Positions 15,477 through 23,826 of a stretch of 64,000 nucleotides of DNA are shown piece after piece (the stretch's first letter is position 1; each line of letters begins with the position of its first letter). The DNA is taken from positions 8,013,501 to 8,077,500 of the forward strand of contig NZ_CP063849.1 of the NCBI RefSeq assembly GCF_015277775.1, given 5' to 3'. The DNA is from Paludibaculum fermentans (GTDB taxonomy: Bacteria; Acidobacteriota; Terriglobia; Bryobacterales; Bryobacteraceae). The translations under genes were made by a program, and so were the position numbers. Under the pieces are notes generated by a model. It was not told where the DNA came from and searched no databases. It saw nothing but the letters and a program-made list of their open reading frames with translations.

Positions 15477-17392
15477 GTGCGCCGGGATAAACCGGCATGC
15501 AGTAGGGAATGAAAGAGTCCCACAGGAAAGGAATAGCGAACCACCTGGCCTCGAGTCTTGCGGGGCGTGTCGTGAGGCGCGAGTCGAAGCGTAGACAGAG
15601 GTATCAGTGGGCTGGGTATTGAGCTTCGAGAATGAATTCTGGGATGCCGACCCTGTGGACGTTAGGGGAAGGCTACACGCCGGCAGTCGATAGCGCGAGA
15701 CCTCCGGTGATCCCACGTAGTCGTAGACCCCAGGCACGCTGAGAAACTGCATGCACGAGAACCGGGAGACCTCGTCGCTGGCTGCACGGCAACGGAGCAG
15801 TCCGGCCGGTGAAGGCAATAGCCGCAAGACCGGCATGAACGGCGATGAGGAGTCGGATTGCGCCGTAGTATCGATGAACCCCTCGAACAAAGCAACGGAG
15901 CAACAGGCCGAAGCCGCGGAGAGGGAGGAGAAAAGGGCGCGAACCAAGGAGAACACTGACCCAGCCCACACACCACCGGCACAGGACGGGAGAGGCGTGT
16001 CACAGGGCTTGGCCGGTGTGCGCAAAGTAGCGAAGGAAAGGAAGCAGGAGCAGTTCACCACGCTGCTGCACCATCTGACGCATGATCTGCTACGGACGAG
16101 TTTTTACGCGTTAAAGAAGAACGCGGCGCCCGGAGTCGACGGGGTCACGTGGCAGCAGTACGAGGAAGGGCTGGAAGGTCGGCTTGCCGATCTGAAAGAC
16201 CGGATTCACCGGGGAGCGTACCGGGCGCAGGCTTCAAGACGGATCTACATACCGAAGGCGGACGGGCGGAAACGTCCGATCGGCATAGCGGCGCTGGAGG
16301 ACAAGATCGTTCAACAGTCCGTCGTGACCATTCTCAATGAAATATATGAGGTGGACTTTCGGGGATTCAGCTATGGGTTTCGGCCCGGTCGGAGCCCGCA
16401 TCAGGCGCTCGACGCCTTGAGTGTGGGCATCCGCCGGAAGAAGGTGAACTGGGTTCTGGATGCGGACATTCGCGGGTTCTTCGACCAAATGAGCCACGAA
16501 TGGACGATCAAATTCATCCAACACCGAGTCGCCGATACGCGCATTCTGCGCCTGATCCAGAAATGGTTGAAGGCTGGAGTGAGCGAGGAGGGCGAGTGGT
16601 CGGAAACGAAGGTAGGCACTCCGCAAGGGGCGGTGATCTCGCCGCTGCTGGCGAACGTGTACCTGCACTACGTGTTCGATCTGTGGGTGGAGGCATGGCG
16701 CAAGAAGGAGGCGGAAGGCGACGTTGTCGTCGTCCGCTACGCGGACGATCTTGTGGTGGGGTTTCAGAGTCGGGAGGAAGCCGAGCGATTTCTGGAGGAC
16801 TTCCAGACAAGGCTGGCCAAATTCGGGCTGGAATTGCACCCGGAAAAGACGCGACTGATCGAGTTTGGCAGATTCGCTCAGAACAACCGGCAGCAGCGCG
16901 GTGAAGGCGAACCGGAGAGCTTCACGTTTCTGGGGTTCACGCACCAGTGCGGGAGCAACAGTCTCGGGCGATTCACTATCTGGCGGCGCACGGCGAGGAA
17001 ACGCTTGGAGGCAAAGCTGCAGCAAGTTAAGCAGACGCTTCGCGAGCGGATGCACGAGCCGGTGCTGAAAGTGGGGGAGTGGCTCGGGCGAGTTCTCAAC
17101 GGTTTCTACCAATACCATGCAGTGCCGGGCAACTGGGCGAGCCTGGACCGATTCCGCGAGCGCATCGGACGTTATTGGTGGCGCGTATTAAAACGGCGCA
17201 GCCAGAAAGCCCGAGTGAGCGCGGCGCGGGCAACTCGACTCTTCGAGCGCTGGCTGCCGCGCCCCCGGCTACTGCATCCACATCCAGCAGTGCGCTTTGA
17301 CGCCAGATATCCAAGGTGGGAGCCGTATGCGTGAGCAGCGCCAGTACGGATCTGTGCGGGGGGCGACCAGCGATGGCCGTCCCTACCGCGAC
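15477..17392 (+). mobile_element. Group II intron with encoded reverse transcriptase
   Basis: The 5' boundary is placed at GTGCG (15477-15481), which opens a GCCGG/CCGGC stem typical of domain I. The 3' side shows domain V as GAGCCGTA (17327-17334) pairing with TACGGATC (17345-17352). It continues with a domain VI hairpin (GGGGGGCGACCA..TGGCCGTCCC) and ends with CCTACCGCGAC at 17392. The reverse transcriptase lies in domain IV and its last codons overlap domain V. All parts seem present in order, so the ribozyme may be intact. Boundaries are from motif reading, not from an alignment, and could be off by a few bases. The intron sits between the RAYT remnant and an orphan secreted gene. Confidence 0.7.
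15751..17334 (+). CDS. ltrA: Group II intron reverse transcriptase/maturase
   Basis: 527 residues from ATG 15751, or 499 from ATG 15835 (MNGDEESDCAVVSMNPSNKA), which looks more like the family start. RT blocks are clear: KKNAAPGVDGVTWQQYEEGL (RT1), RRIYIPKADGRKRPIGIAAL, FSYGFRPGRSPHQALDAL, DADIRGFFDQM, GTPQGAVISPLLANVYLHY, and the catalytic VVVRYADDLVVGF with YADD. A maturase X region follows (LKVGEWLGRVLNGFYQYHAV, then RYWWRVLKRRSQKA). No HNH endonuclease domain follows; the protein ends WEPYA, the codons of which form the first strand of domain V. It should assist splicing and reverse-transcribe the intron for retrohoming. No disabling mutation is seen. Confidence 0.9.
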   Translation: MHENRETSSLAARQRSSPAGEGNSRKTGMNGDEESDCAVVSMNPSNKATEQQAEAAEREEKRARTKENTDPAHTPPAQDGRGVSQGLAGVRKVAKERKQEQFTTLLHHLTHDLLRTSFYALKKNAAPGVDGVTWQQYEEGLEGRLADLKDRIHRGAYRAQASRRIYIPKADGRKRPIGIAALEDKIVQQSVVTILNEIYEVDFRGFSYGFRPGRSPHQALDALSVGIRRKKVNWVLDADIRGFFDQMSHEWTIKFIQHRVADTRILRLIQKWLKAGVSEEGEWSETKVGTPQGAVISPLLANVYLHYVFDLWVEAWRKKEAEGDVVVVRYADDLVVGFQSREEAERFLEDFQTRLAKFGLELHPEKTRLIEFGRFAQNNRQQRGEGEPESFTFLGFTHQCGSNSLGRFTIWRRTARKRLEAKLQQVKQTLRERMHEPVLKVGEWLGRVLNGFYQYHAVPGNWASLDRFRERIGRYWWRVLKRRSQKARVSAARATRLFERWLPRPRLLHPHPAVRFDARYPRWEPYA

Positions 17393-17474
17393 CCTTTTCC
17401 GGGAAGGCACATCCCGGAGACACACTTGAGGCGTACAAGAAGTACAATACTGATATCTTGAATGGATGCTTTAA

Positions 17475-18065
17475 ATGAATGCGATGCGCGCTCTTTGCGT
17501 AATGTTCTCCTTTTTGATTGGCTTATCCGGTGCGGATTTCTGTTCGCTTAGGGTTGTTGTGACCTCGTCGGGCGGCGGAGAGCCCGATGTGCCGGTAATT
17601 GTCGAGCTGTCTAGTGGACGAGTTATAAAAAAACGATATCAATCAGGAGGCGTGGAGTTTTGTGACTTAGGCATCAGGCCTGTAAAGCTAGTCATTGGCA
17701 ACGAGTGCAATAAAGTGACGCTTAGCAACGTTGTGTTGACTTGGGGTGAATTGAGAACGGTTCGGGCGATTTACGATTTCTGTCCGGTTCGAGAGCGGAT
17801 GCCAGGCACAGCATGCGAGATCTTGTTGACGGCTCGGGGCGAGTCTGGAGAGCCCCTAGGCGGTGCGAAGATCCACTTCACTCAACCGGTCCCTGTTACG
17901 TACACCGCCGATAAGTATGGCCGGATTCTTACCGGGTTTGGGTTCGGCAAAGGAGTAGAGGGCGAAGTGTCAATAGATGGGCATGCTCCCGGAGTGTTTG
18001 CATTTCGATGCACACAAGAGAAGCCAACAATTGAGACCGAAATCCTTCTGAAGCGGCTTCCTTGA
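17475..18065 (+). CDS. Secreted protein of unknown function, orphan in the IS mosaic
   Basis: 196 residues. A signal peptide (MNAMRALCVMFSFLIGLSGA) precedes two beta-sandwich-like segments: VVVTSSGGGEPDVPVIVELS, and ILLTARGESGEPLGGAKIHF followed by ADKYGRILTGFGFG. The second pattern resembles carboxypeptidase-regulatory or Ig-like domains with a GEPLxGAxI turn. There are several cysteines that could form disulfides. Codon use is AT-richer than the neighbouring chromosome and similar to the lipoprotein at 13258, which suggests a shared origin with the RHS cargo. It has no neighbour to work with because IS remnants flank it on both sides. Confidence 0.6.
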   Translation: MNAMRALCVMFSFLIGLSGADFCSLRVVVTSSGGGEPDVPVIVELSSGRVIKKRYQSGGVEFCDLGIRPVKLVIGNECNKVTLSNVVLTWGELRTVRAIYDFCPVRERMPGTACEILLTARGESGEPLGGAKIHFTQPVPVTYTADKYGRILTGFGFGKGVEGEVSIDGHAPGVFAFRCTQEKPTIETEILLKRLP

Positions 18066-18468
18066 GATAGAACGCTGGAAAGGAACGGGGACCGCCTGGA
18101 ACGGGGACATCAATGATAAGTAGTTGTCAAGGGAAAACACACTAATCCCTGCGCTCCCGTTGGTGGAACTTCCTTCGCCCTGCCGATCTCCCTGTCGACG
18201 TCCCCAGCTTCAGGTTGGACCATCGCCGAATGCCGGCGTGGACAGACATCCATTGGCCGCATCCGTGCCCGTCTCGGGCCTTCGCGGAAGTTTGAGTTTG
18301 GACTACCGGCCGGCCTCAAACAGCCCGTGTGGCGCATCCGAACCTTGCGGCCCATTGCGCAGTCCCGAGTTCCGGGAGGAACGGCCGGTGCTGGCTCTCA
18401 TCTACAGGAGATTCTTTGTTCGTTCTTCAAGGGGTGTTATTGCGCGGGCATCTCAACCTGCTCCTCCG
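18066..18468. other. Non-coding stretch after the orphan secreted gene
   Basis: No gene recognised. GGAACGGGGAC occurs twice (18080-18090 and 18098-18108), followed by ATCAATGATAAGTAG. This looks like an element end or a REP-type flank of the kind found near RAYT transposases, but I cannot assign it. Confidence 0.35.
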
Positions 18469-19004
18469 GCAGTCTGTGGCGGAAGTCCCGCTAGCCGTGC
18501 GGCAAGGGCTTGCGAGCCCAGGGCGCGAAGAGCCGGCCGAACTAGTGCCGGCCACTCGGAGGCCGGCTCGACACTGCCATGGGCCGCAACCCCTTGTCGC
18601 CCTTAGGGTTCGCTCCGGCGCCGGCCTTCCTCCCAGGAGAGGGCGGCTCTCTTCGGAGCGGCTTCGATATTGTACTGGAGCTGCCACTCAGGTACCGGCG
18701 GCGGTGCGAACACGGCTGCGCGACTTCCGCCACAGGCTGCCAGGCATCCGGTTTCTTTCTCCGCGATCGCGCGCGGCTGGAACTCCTGGCCGCTGCGATC
18801 CACCGCCAACAGGTAGGCCACCAGCTTCCGAGCCACGGCCAACGGGGCTCGGTTGGGATTGCCCCGGCCTTTTTCCCGTTCGTGCACCTGTTTGAGCTGT
18901 GGGTTCCACAGCGGGGCCATCTTGGCGGCCTCAATCAAAATCGTTAGTATTCGTTGGAAAGAGACAGCCTGACGTACGCCTTTGCGCAACCCGCTGAAAA
19001 ACAA
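18469..19004 (-). mobile_element. IS110 family remnant: transposase C-terminus plus tail, copy B
   Basis: The minus strand from 19004 encodes GLRKGVRQAVSFQRILTILI, EAAKMAPLWNPQLKQVHERE and NRAPLAVARKLVAYLLAVDR. This matches the end of IS110/IS116/IS902 transposases, where the C-terminal domain finishes with (R)xxLxxAAxxAxxxxPxLxxxYxR..AxVAVARKLL. The DEDD catalytic domain and the C-terminal Ser motif are missing because the frame is cut at about 19004. The frame ends at 18603. The last ~240 bases (18469-18710) are the inverted partner of copy A at 14650-14890. Confidence 0.65.
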
Positions 19005-19422
19005 AGCCTTACCTCTCAGTTCGTCTTACAACGCTCCCCGCAGAACCTCGGAATACCACGCCCGCCGATCCCCTCCCCGTCTCGTAACCACCTCGGATGC
19101 AGCAACACCGCGACATTACCCCATCTCTCCTCCCGTCGCGGCGTACTCCAAAGTACGCATTCAATCAACCAAAACGGCCACAGCAACGGACCATCACCCG
19201 GGGCCCATCACAGGGAGTCCTCGATTCCCCAGCGTAGGCCGCCATCTTCGCCAGTCCCGACCGGACCACCGATTCGCTCCGCCCCTCCCTTGTTCCACTC
19301 CCGCACAGACCCCCTCCAAACCCGCATTAAGACTTTTTAGTTCACGGTTTCAAAATAAATCGGTGACCATAGAATCAGCGACTTGCGGGGATTCCACGCT
19401 CCTGGGCTACCAGCCGCCTCCC
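19005..19422. other. Gene-free stretch between the IS mosaic and the STGPRT ORF
   Basis: About 420 bases, C-rich and pyrimidine-biased on the plus strand, without a credible gene. The bases from 19340 on become locally AT-rich (TTCACGGTTTCAAAATAAAT), which may be a promoter region for the ORF at 19466. Confidence 0.4.
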
Positions 19423-19440
19423 TATACTGGTATTAGCGAG
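19423..19440 (+). promoter_or_regulatory. Candidate -10 region of the STGPRT ORF
   Basis: TATACT at 19423-19428 is a good -10 hexamer. Initiation 6-9 bases later would place the transcript start only a few bases before the hairpin at 19441. No convincing -35 is seen at the right distance, so this remains a candidate. Confidence 0.4.
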
Positions 19441-19465
19441 CCGCCGGCCAACCGGCGGTTTTTTT
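19441..19465 (+). terminator. Terminator-like hairpin that abuts a start codon
   Basis: A 7-bp stem (CCGCCGG / CCGGCGG) with loop CCAA is followed by seven T (19459-19465), and the next base begins ATG 19466. By sequence alone this is a strong intrinsic terminator. Placed as a leader it would either stop transcription before the gene or leave an mRNA with no ribosome binding site. Confidence 0.8.
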
Positions 19466-21130
19466 ATGCCCAAAACCCCGCTCTCCCCCAGGCGTCTGGC
19501 CGCGAATCGTGCCAACGCCCAGAAGTCCACCGGTCCTCGGACGGTGGAAGGAAAACGCAAAGTCTCCGCGAACGCCTGCCGCACCCACGCCTTCGCCCGC
19601 AAGCACCGCCTCTCCGCTCGCCTGGAGGAGCACATCCGCAACCAGGCCCTCCAGCACTCCGCCGCCATTGCGGATCCCCAACTCCGCGAACTCATGTTCA
19701 ACTGGTGGATCTTTCAGGGCCACCTTGAGGTCTTCGAAGCCCGCGAACGCGCCCTCTTCAATGCGGCCTACGAGTACGCCGATGGCAACGAGGAAAAGGC
19801 CATCGAGTGGGTGAAACGCCAGGGGAGCTATCTTGAGTCGTTGCGCCGCTATGACGGCTGGATCCAGGCCCGTACCCGCGAAGCCGAGACCGCCATAGCC
19901 CGCTTCTACTATTCTGATCCGCCGCGCAACCCAGCCGAAGCCATAGCCATGCGCACCCTAGCACTGTCCGCCGCGCTCGAAGGAAGACTCACCCTCGCCA
20001 ACCCTACCTCCGCCCCCGAGCCAGTCGCCGCCGATTCCGTTCCTGAGCCGCTCCAACCCGAATCCAGTGCCGAACAAACCCACCAAGGTCCGGGCCCCCG
20101 CCAGGGCGAAGGCCCCCTACCCAACCCCTTCGATCCCGCTGGCGAGCGCCAGCGACACGACCCATTTCCATGCACCAGTGCTGAACAAACCCACCAACAC
20201 GCCGAGGAAGCCCGTGGAGACGCGACCCCCCGCACCCCCTTCGCTCTTTCCAAGGCGCCCCAGCGGCGCGACTCGCTTCCATTAGCCAGTGCCGAACAAA
20301 CCCAAGCCCCCAGTGAGCCATCTCCGACCCCGACCCCCCCAACATCAGTGGAAGTCACGCCCGAGTCTCCCGCCCAGCATCCCCAGGCGCCAACGAACTA
20401 CGACCGTAAGGGAGTCCCCATGGCCGTGCCGGCCGCCAAACCCGAGGAAGCCGCGAACGGAGCCGCGAACGTGAGTGAGCGGATAGCCACTGAAAGGCTC
20501 CACTCTGGCAGTATCGCGACCCTTTGCCAGCGCGTCGTCAACGGAGTCCCCATGGCCGTGCCGGCCGCCAAAGGCGATGAAGACGCGCCCTTGCTGACCT
20601 TTAGAATCAGTAACTTGGACCGCATCTTCAACGGAGTGGGCCCCACCGCGCAACCAACCGCAGCGGAGAAGGAGTCCTCCAAGGCCCCACGGTCCGCCAA
20701 AGCGAGGGACACCGCGTTCGGAGCCGCGACTAAAAGGAGCGGGGGAGCAATAGCAAGCCTCCAACCAACCAGCGAAAAGGGCCGAACCCCAAGTCGCGCG
20801 TCTTCAACGGCGCGGGCCACGGCCCCGCCAGCGTCTTCAAAGCACTCCTGCCCCGCCCAAAAGCGCCCCCAACCCGGCGAAGCCACCCACCCCGCCCCAG
20901 TCCCGGACCGTCAGCCGCGGGCGATCAAAGCGTCTCCGATGGACCCGAGGCGCTCCCGGAAAACCCCGCCGCCCTCACCAGATCCCGCCGGCCTCCTGCA
21001 CAATCCAGGAGAAATCCAGCCGCGGCCTCCCCTCCACCCGCCGCCGGCCCACCCCGCTTTGTACACTGAAAGGAGACTGCCTCCACGCGCGACACCGCCG
21101 TCCGGCGGCGTTTGTCCCCCTTGGTTCCCG
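19466..21130 (+). CDS. STGPRT-motif protein of unknown function, open into the ABC-F gene
   Basis: 555 codons with no stop of its own; the frame continues directly into the ABC-F ATPase. Residues 1-180 form a recognisable but uncharacterised family with the motif NRANAQKSTGPRTVEGKRKV at about 13-32 and a helical body (QLRELMFNWWIFQGHLEVFE). Residues 180-550 are proline-, serine- and glutamate-rich and look disordered, with three copies of SAEQTHQ/SAEQTQ and, from about 310, codons made from the dispersed repeat modules also seen at 4450-4770. No ribosome binding site can exist, because a T7 run and a hairpin precede the ATG. Whether the long frame is translated as a fusion, or ended by a lost stop codon, is open. 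Confidence 0.5.
20395..20755 (+). repeat. Dispersed repeat modules inside the STGPRT reading frame
   Basis: GGAGTCCCCATGGCCGTGCC followed by GGCCGCCAAA occurs at 20411-20440 and again at 20545-20574. CGTAAGGGAGT, GGAGCCGCGAA, GAGCGGATAGCC and CCCCACGGTCCGCCAAAGCG also have counterparts in the intergenic region 4450-4775. The modules are shared between a coding frame and non-coding DNA, so they spread as DNA rather than as a protein domain. Confidence 0.6.
21063..21117 (+). promoter_or_regulatory. Candidate promoter and hairpin leader of the ABC-F gene
   Basis: TACACT at 21063-21068 can serve as -10. It is followed by a hairpin CCGCCG-TC-CGGCGG at 21096-21109 and CGTTTGT, ending 13 bases before the ABC-F ATG. 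There is no ribosome binding site in those bases. ABC-F genes in other bacteria are often controlled by leader attenuators, so an attenuator here is plausible but not shown. Confidence 0.4.
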
Positions 21131-22765
21131 ATGATCTCTTTCTCCAACGTCAATAAACAGTACGGCAAGCAACTCATCTTCGTTGAGGCCTCCTACCAGC
21201 TCAACCCCGGCGAAAAGGTCGGCCTCGTCGGCCCGAACGGCTCCGGCAAGACCACCCTCTTCCGCATGATCGTCGGCGAGGAGTTCCCCGACGAGGGCGA
21301 ACTCTCCGTACCCAAAAAGCTCACCGTCGGCTACTTCCGCCAGGACGTCGAGGAGATGAACGGCCGCTCCGTCCTCGACGAGGCCATCGCCGGCAGCGGC
21401 CGCGTCGGCGACCTCCACCACGAACTCGAAGCCCTCAACCACGCCCTGGGTGACCCCGATCAGGCCGACGACATGGACCGTATCCTCAGCCGCTTCGGCG
21501 AGGTCCAGGAAGAGTATGAACACCTCGGCGGCTATACCATCGAAGCCCAGGCCCGCGAAGTCCTCAGCGGACTCGGCTTCTCCGAAGAGCAGATCGACGG
21601 CGATGTCGGAGCCCTCTCCGGCGGTTGGAAGATGCGCGTCGCCCTCGCCCGCGTCCTCCTCGGCCGGCCCGACATCCTGCTCATGGACGAGCCCACCAAC
21701 CACCTCGACATCGAGTCCATCATCTGGCTCGAACAGTTCCTCAAGTCGCTCCCCGGCACCCTCCTGATGACCTCGCACGACCGCGAGTTCATGAACCGCA
21801 TCGTCACCAAGATCGTCGAGATCGACGCCGGCGAAATCGTCTCCTACTCCGGCAACTACGACTTCTACGAGCGCGAACGCGCCATCCGCGAGGCCAACCA
21901 GCAGGCCGCCTTCACCCGCCAGCAGGCCATGCTCGCCAAGCAGCAGCGCTTCATCGAACGCTTCAAGACCCACGCCGCCAAAGCCGCCCAGGTCCAGAGC
22001 CGCATCAAGTCTCTCGACAAGATCGAACGCATCGAGCTCCCCAAGAAGCGTCAGGTCGTGAAGTTCGAGTTCCGCGTCCCGCCGCGCTCCGGCGATCAGG
22101 TGGCCGTCATCGAGAACCTTCACAAGAGCTACGGCTCGCGCACCATCTACCAGGGCCTCAACTTCACCGTCCGCCGTGGCGAACGCTGGGCCGTCATGGG
22201 CCGCAACGGGGCGGGGAAGACCACCCTCCTCAAGATGATCGCCGGAGCCCTCCAGCCCGACGAAGGCACCGTCCGCCTCGGAGCCAGCCTCAAGATGGGC
22301 TACTTCGCCCAGCAGTCCCTCGACGTGCTCGACTACGACCTCACCGTCCTCGAGCAGTTGCAGCGCGACTTCCCCCTCGACGGCATCGGCTCGCTCCGCA
22401 CCCTCGCCGGGGCCTTCCAGTTCACCGGCGACGACGTCGAGAAGCCCATCCGCGCCCTCTCCGGCGGCGAGAAGTCCCGCCTCGCCATGGCCCGCATGCT
22501 CTACGATCCGCCAAACTTCCTGGTCCTCGACGAGCCCACCAACCACCTCGACCTGGCCACCAAGGAGATGCTCGTCGACGCCCTCAAGGAGTTCGAAGGC
22601 ACCATGATCTTCGTCTCCCACGACCGCACCTTTCTGCGCGGCCTGGGCTCCCGCGTTCTGGAGCTCAGCGGCGACGAGAGCGACCGCAACCCGCACATCT
22701 ATCCCGGCTCCTACATCGAGTACGTGGCCCGCACCGGCCACGAAGCGCCGGGCATCCACTCCTGA
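21131..22765 (+). CDS. ABC-F family ATPase (ribosome-associated)
   Basis: 544 residues from ATG 21131 (MISFSNVNKQYGKQLIFVEA), which is where family homology starts. There are two ABC domains without membrane segments. Domain 1 has Walker A GPNGSGKTT (34-42), signature LSGGWKMRVALARVLL (about 162) and Walker B LLMDEPTNHLD. A charged linker of the P-site tRNA interaction motif type follows (ERERAIREANQQAAFTRQQA). Domain 2 has Walker A GRNGAGKTT (about 357), LSGGEKSRLAMARML and LVLDEPTNHLD. ABC-F proteins act on the ribosome E site, in translation control or antibiotic protection. The subfamily cannot be fixed by eye. The frame is open upstream to 19466 (see that entry). GH26 follows after 29 bases. 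Confidence 0.93.
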   Translation: MISFSNVNKQYGKQLIFVEASYQLNPGEKVGLVGPNGSGKTTLFRMIVGEEFPDEGELSVPKKLTVGYFRQDVEEMNGRSVLDEAIAGSGRVGDLHHELEALNHALGDPDQADDMDRILSRFGEVQEEYEHLGGYTIEAQAREVLSGLGFSEEQIDGDVGALSGGWKMRVALARVLLGRPDILLMDEPTNHLDIESIIWLEQFLKSLPGTLLMTSHDREFMNRIVTKIVEIDAGEIVSYSGNYDFYERERAIREANQQAAFTRQQAMLAKQQRFIERFKTHAAKAAQVQSRIKSLDKIERIELPKKRQVVKFEFRVPPRSGDQVAVIENLHKSYGSRTIYQGLNFTVRRGERWAVMGRNGAGKTTLLKMIAGALQPDEGTVRLGASLKMGYFAQQSLDVLDYDLTVLEQLQRDFPLDGIGSLRTLAGAFQFTGDDVEKPIRALSGGEKSRLAMARMLYDPPNFLVLDEPTNHLDLATKEMLVDALKEFEGTMIFVSHDRTFLRGLGSRVLELSGDESDRNPHIYPGSYIEYVARTGHEAPGIHS

Positions 22766-22794
22766 TCCGCCGTGCCATGGCAGGGACAAACGAC

Positions 22795-23826
22795 ATGTGG
22801 AAACGCGCCGCCCCCCTCCTGCTGGCCATGAGCGCCTTCGCCCAGCCGTCGCTGCTCTCGCCGGTCCCGGCCCCCTGTGAGCCCGTCAACCCCAATGCCA
22901 CGCCGGAGGCCCGCTCCCTCCTGCGGACCCTCTGCGCCCTCTCCGGCAAGTCCATCCTCTCGGGCCAGCACAACTTCCCCAACCACCGCTCCCAGCACAG
23001 CGACCAGTTGGCCGCCAAGGTCGGCAAATACCCCTACATCTGGGGCTCCGACTTCGGCTTCACCGGCGGCGGCGACAAGGACTCCATCGCTGGCCGCGAC
23101 GCTATGATCGAGGAGGCCAGGAAGCAGTACGCCGCCGGCTCCATCATCACCCTGATGTGGCATGCCGTCCGCCCCATCGACGACGAGCCCGTCTCCGCCG
23201 GCAGCGGCTGGCGCGGCAGTGTCCAGGCCAAGCTGACCGACGATCAGTGGGCGGCCCTCACCACACCCGGCACGGAGCTCAACCGCCGCTGGCTGGCCCA
23301 ACTCGACGTCGTGGCCGGCCACCTGAAGAAGCTCCGGGATGCCAGGATCCCCGTCCTCTGGCGCCCTTATCACGAGAACAACGGCACCTGGTTCTGGTGG
23401 GGCGGCCGCAAGGGCGAGACCGGCTACATCGCCCTCTACCGCATGACCTACGAGCGCCTGGTGAACTTCCACCGCCTCGACAACCTCATCTGGGTCTGGA
23501 ACGAGAACGCCCACACCGGCCGCGCCACCAGCCCCTACTACGACTTCTTCCCGGGCCTCCAGTACGTCGATGTCCTGGCCACCGACGTCTACGGCGAGTT
23601 CAAGCAAAGCTACTACGACGACCTCGTCGCCCTCGCCGCCGGCAAACCCGTGGCGCTCGGGGAAGTGGGCCAGCCGCCTTCCGCCGAAGTGCTCAACAGC
23701 CAGCCGCGCTGGGTCTGGTTCATGGGCTGGTCCGGCATCTTCGACCGCCGGGCCGGCGATGCCCTTAAGGCTCTCTTCGACGACCCGCGCACCCTGTCGC
23801 GCGGTGCCCCCCTGCCTACGCCTTAG
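22795..23826 (+). CDS. Secreted GH26 family beta-mannanase-like glycoside hydrolase
   Basis: 343 residues from ATG 22795, preferred over ATG 22777 because CAGGGAC precedes it at ribosome-binding distance and the signal peptide (MWKRAAPLLLAMSAFA) starts there. GH26 features: LSGQHNFPNH near the start, YIWGSDFGF, IITLMWHAVRP, the acid/base Glu194 in WRPYHENNGTWFWWGG, LIWVWNENAHTG, and the nucleophile Glu290 in VALGEVGQPPS. The enzyme should cleave beta-1,4-mannan or a related beta-glycan in the periplasm or outside the cell. Its stop codon overlaps, in a convergent arrangement, that of the HExxH protein on the other strand. Confidence 0.9.
   Translation: MWKRAAPLLLAMSAFAQPSLLSPVPAPCEPVNPNATPEARSLLRTLCALSGKSILSGQHNFPNHRSQHSDQLAAKVGKYPYIWGSDFGFTGGGDKDSIAGRDAMIEEARKQYAAGSIITLMWHAVRPIDDEPVSAGSGWRGSVQAKLTDDQWAALTTPGTELNRRWLAQLDVVAGHLKKLRDARIPVLWRPYHENNGTWFWWGGRKGETGYIALYRMTYERLVNFHRLDNLIWVWNENAHTGRATSPYYDFFPGLQYVDVLATDVYGEFKQSYYDDLVALAAGKPVALGEVGQPPSAEVLNSQPRWVWFMGWSGIFDRRAGDALKALFDDPRTLSRGAPLPTP

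Noticed and set aside
20975-22789. 604-codon minus-strand frame opposite the ABC-F gene
   Set aside because: Low-complexity antisense frame; the ABC-F motifs on the plus strand are complete.
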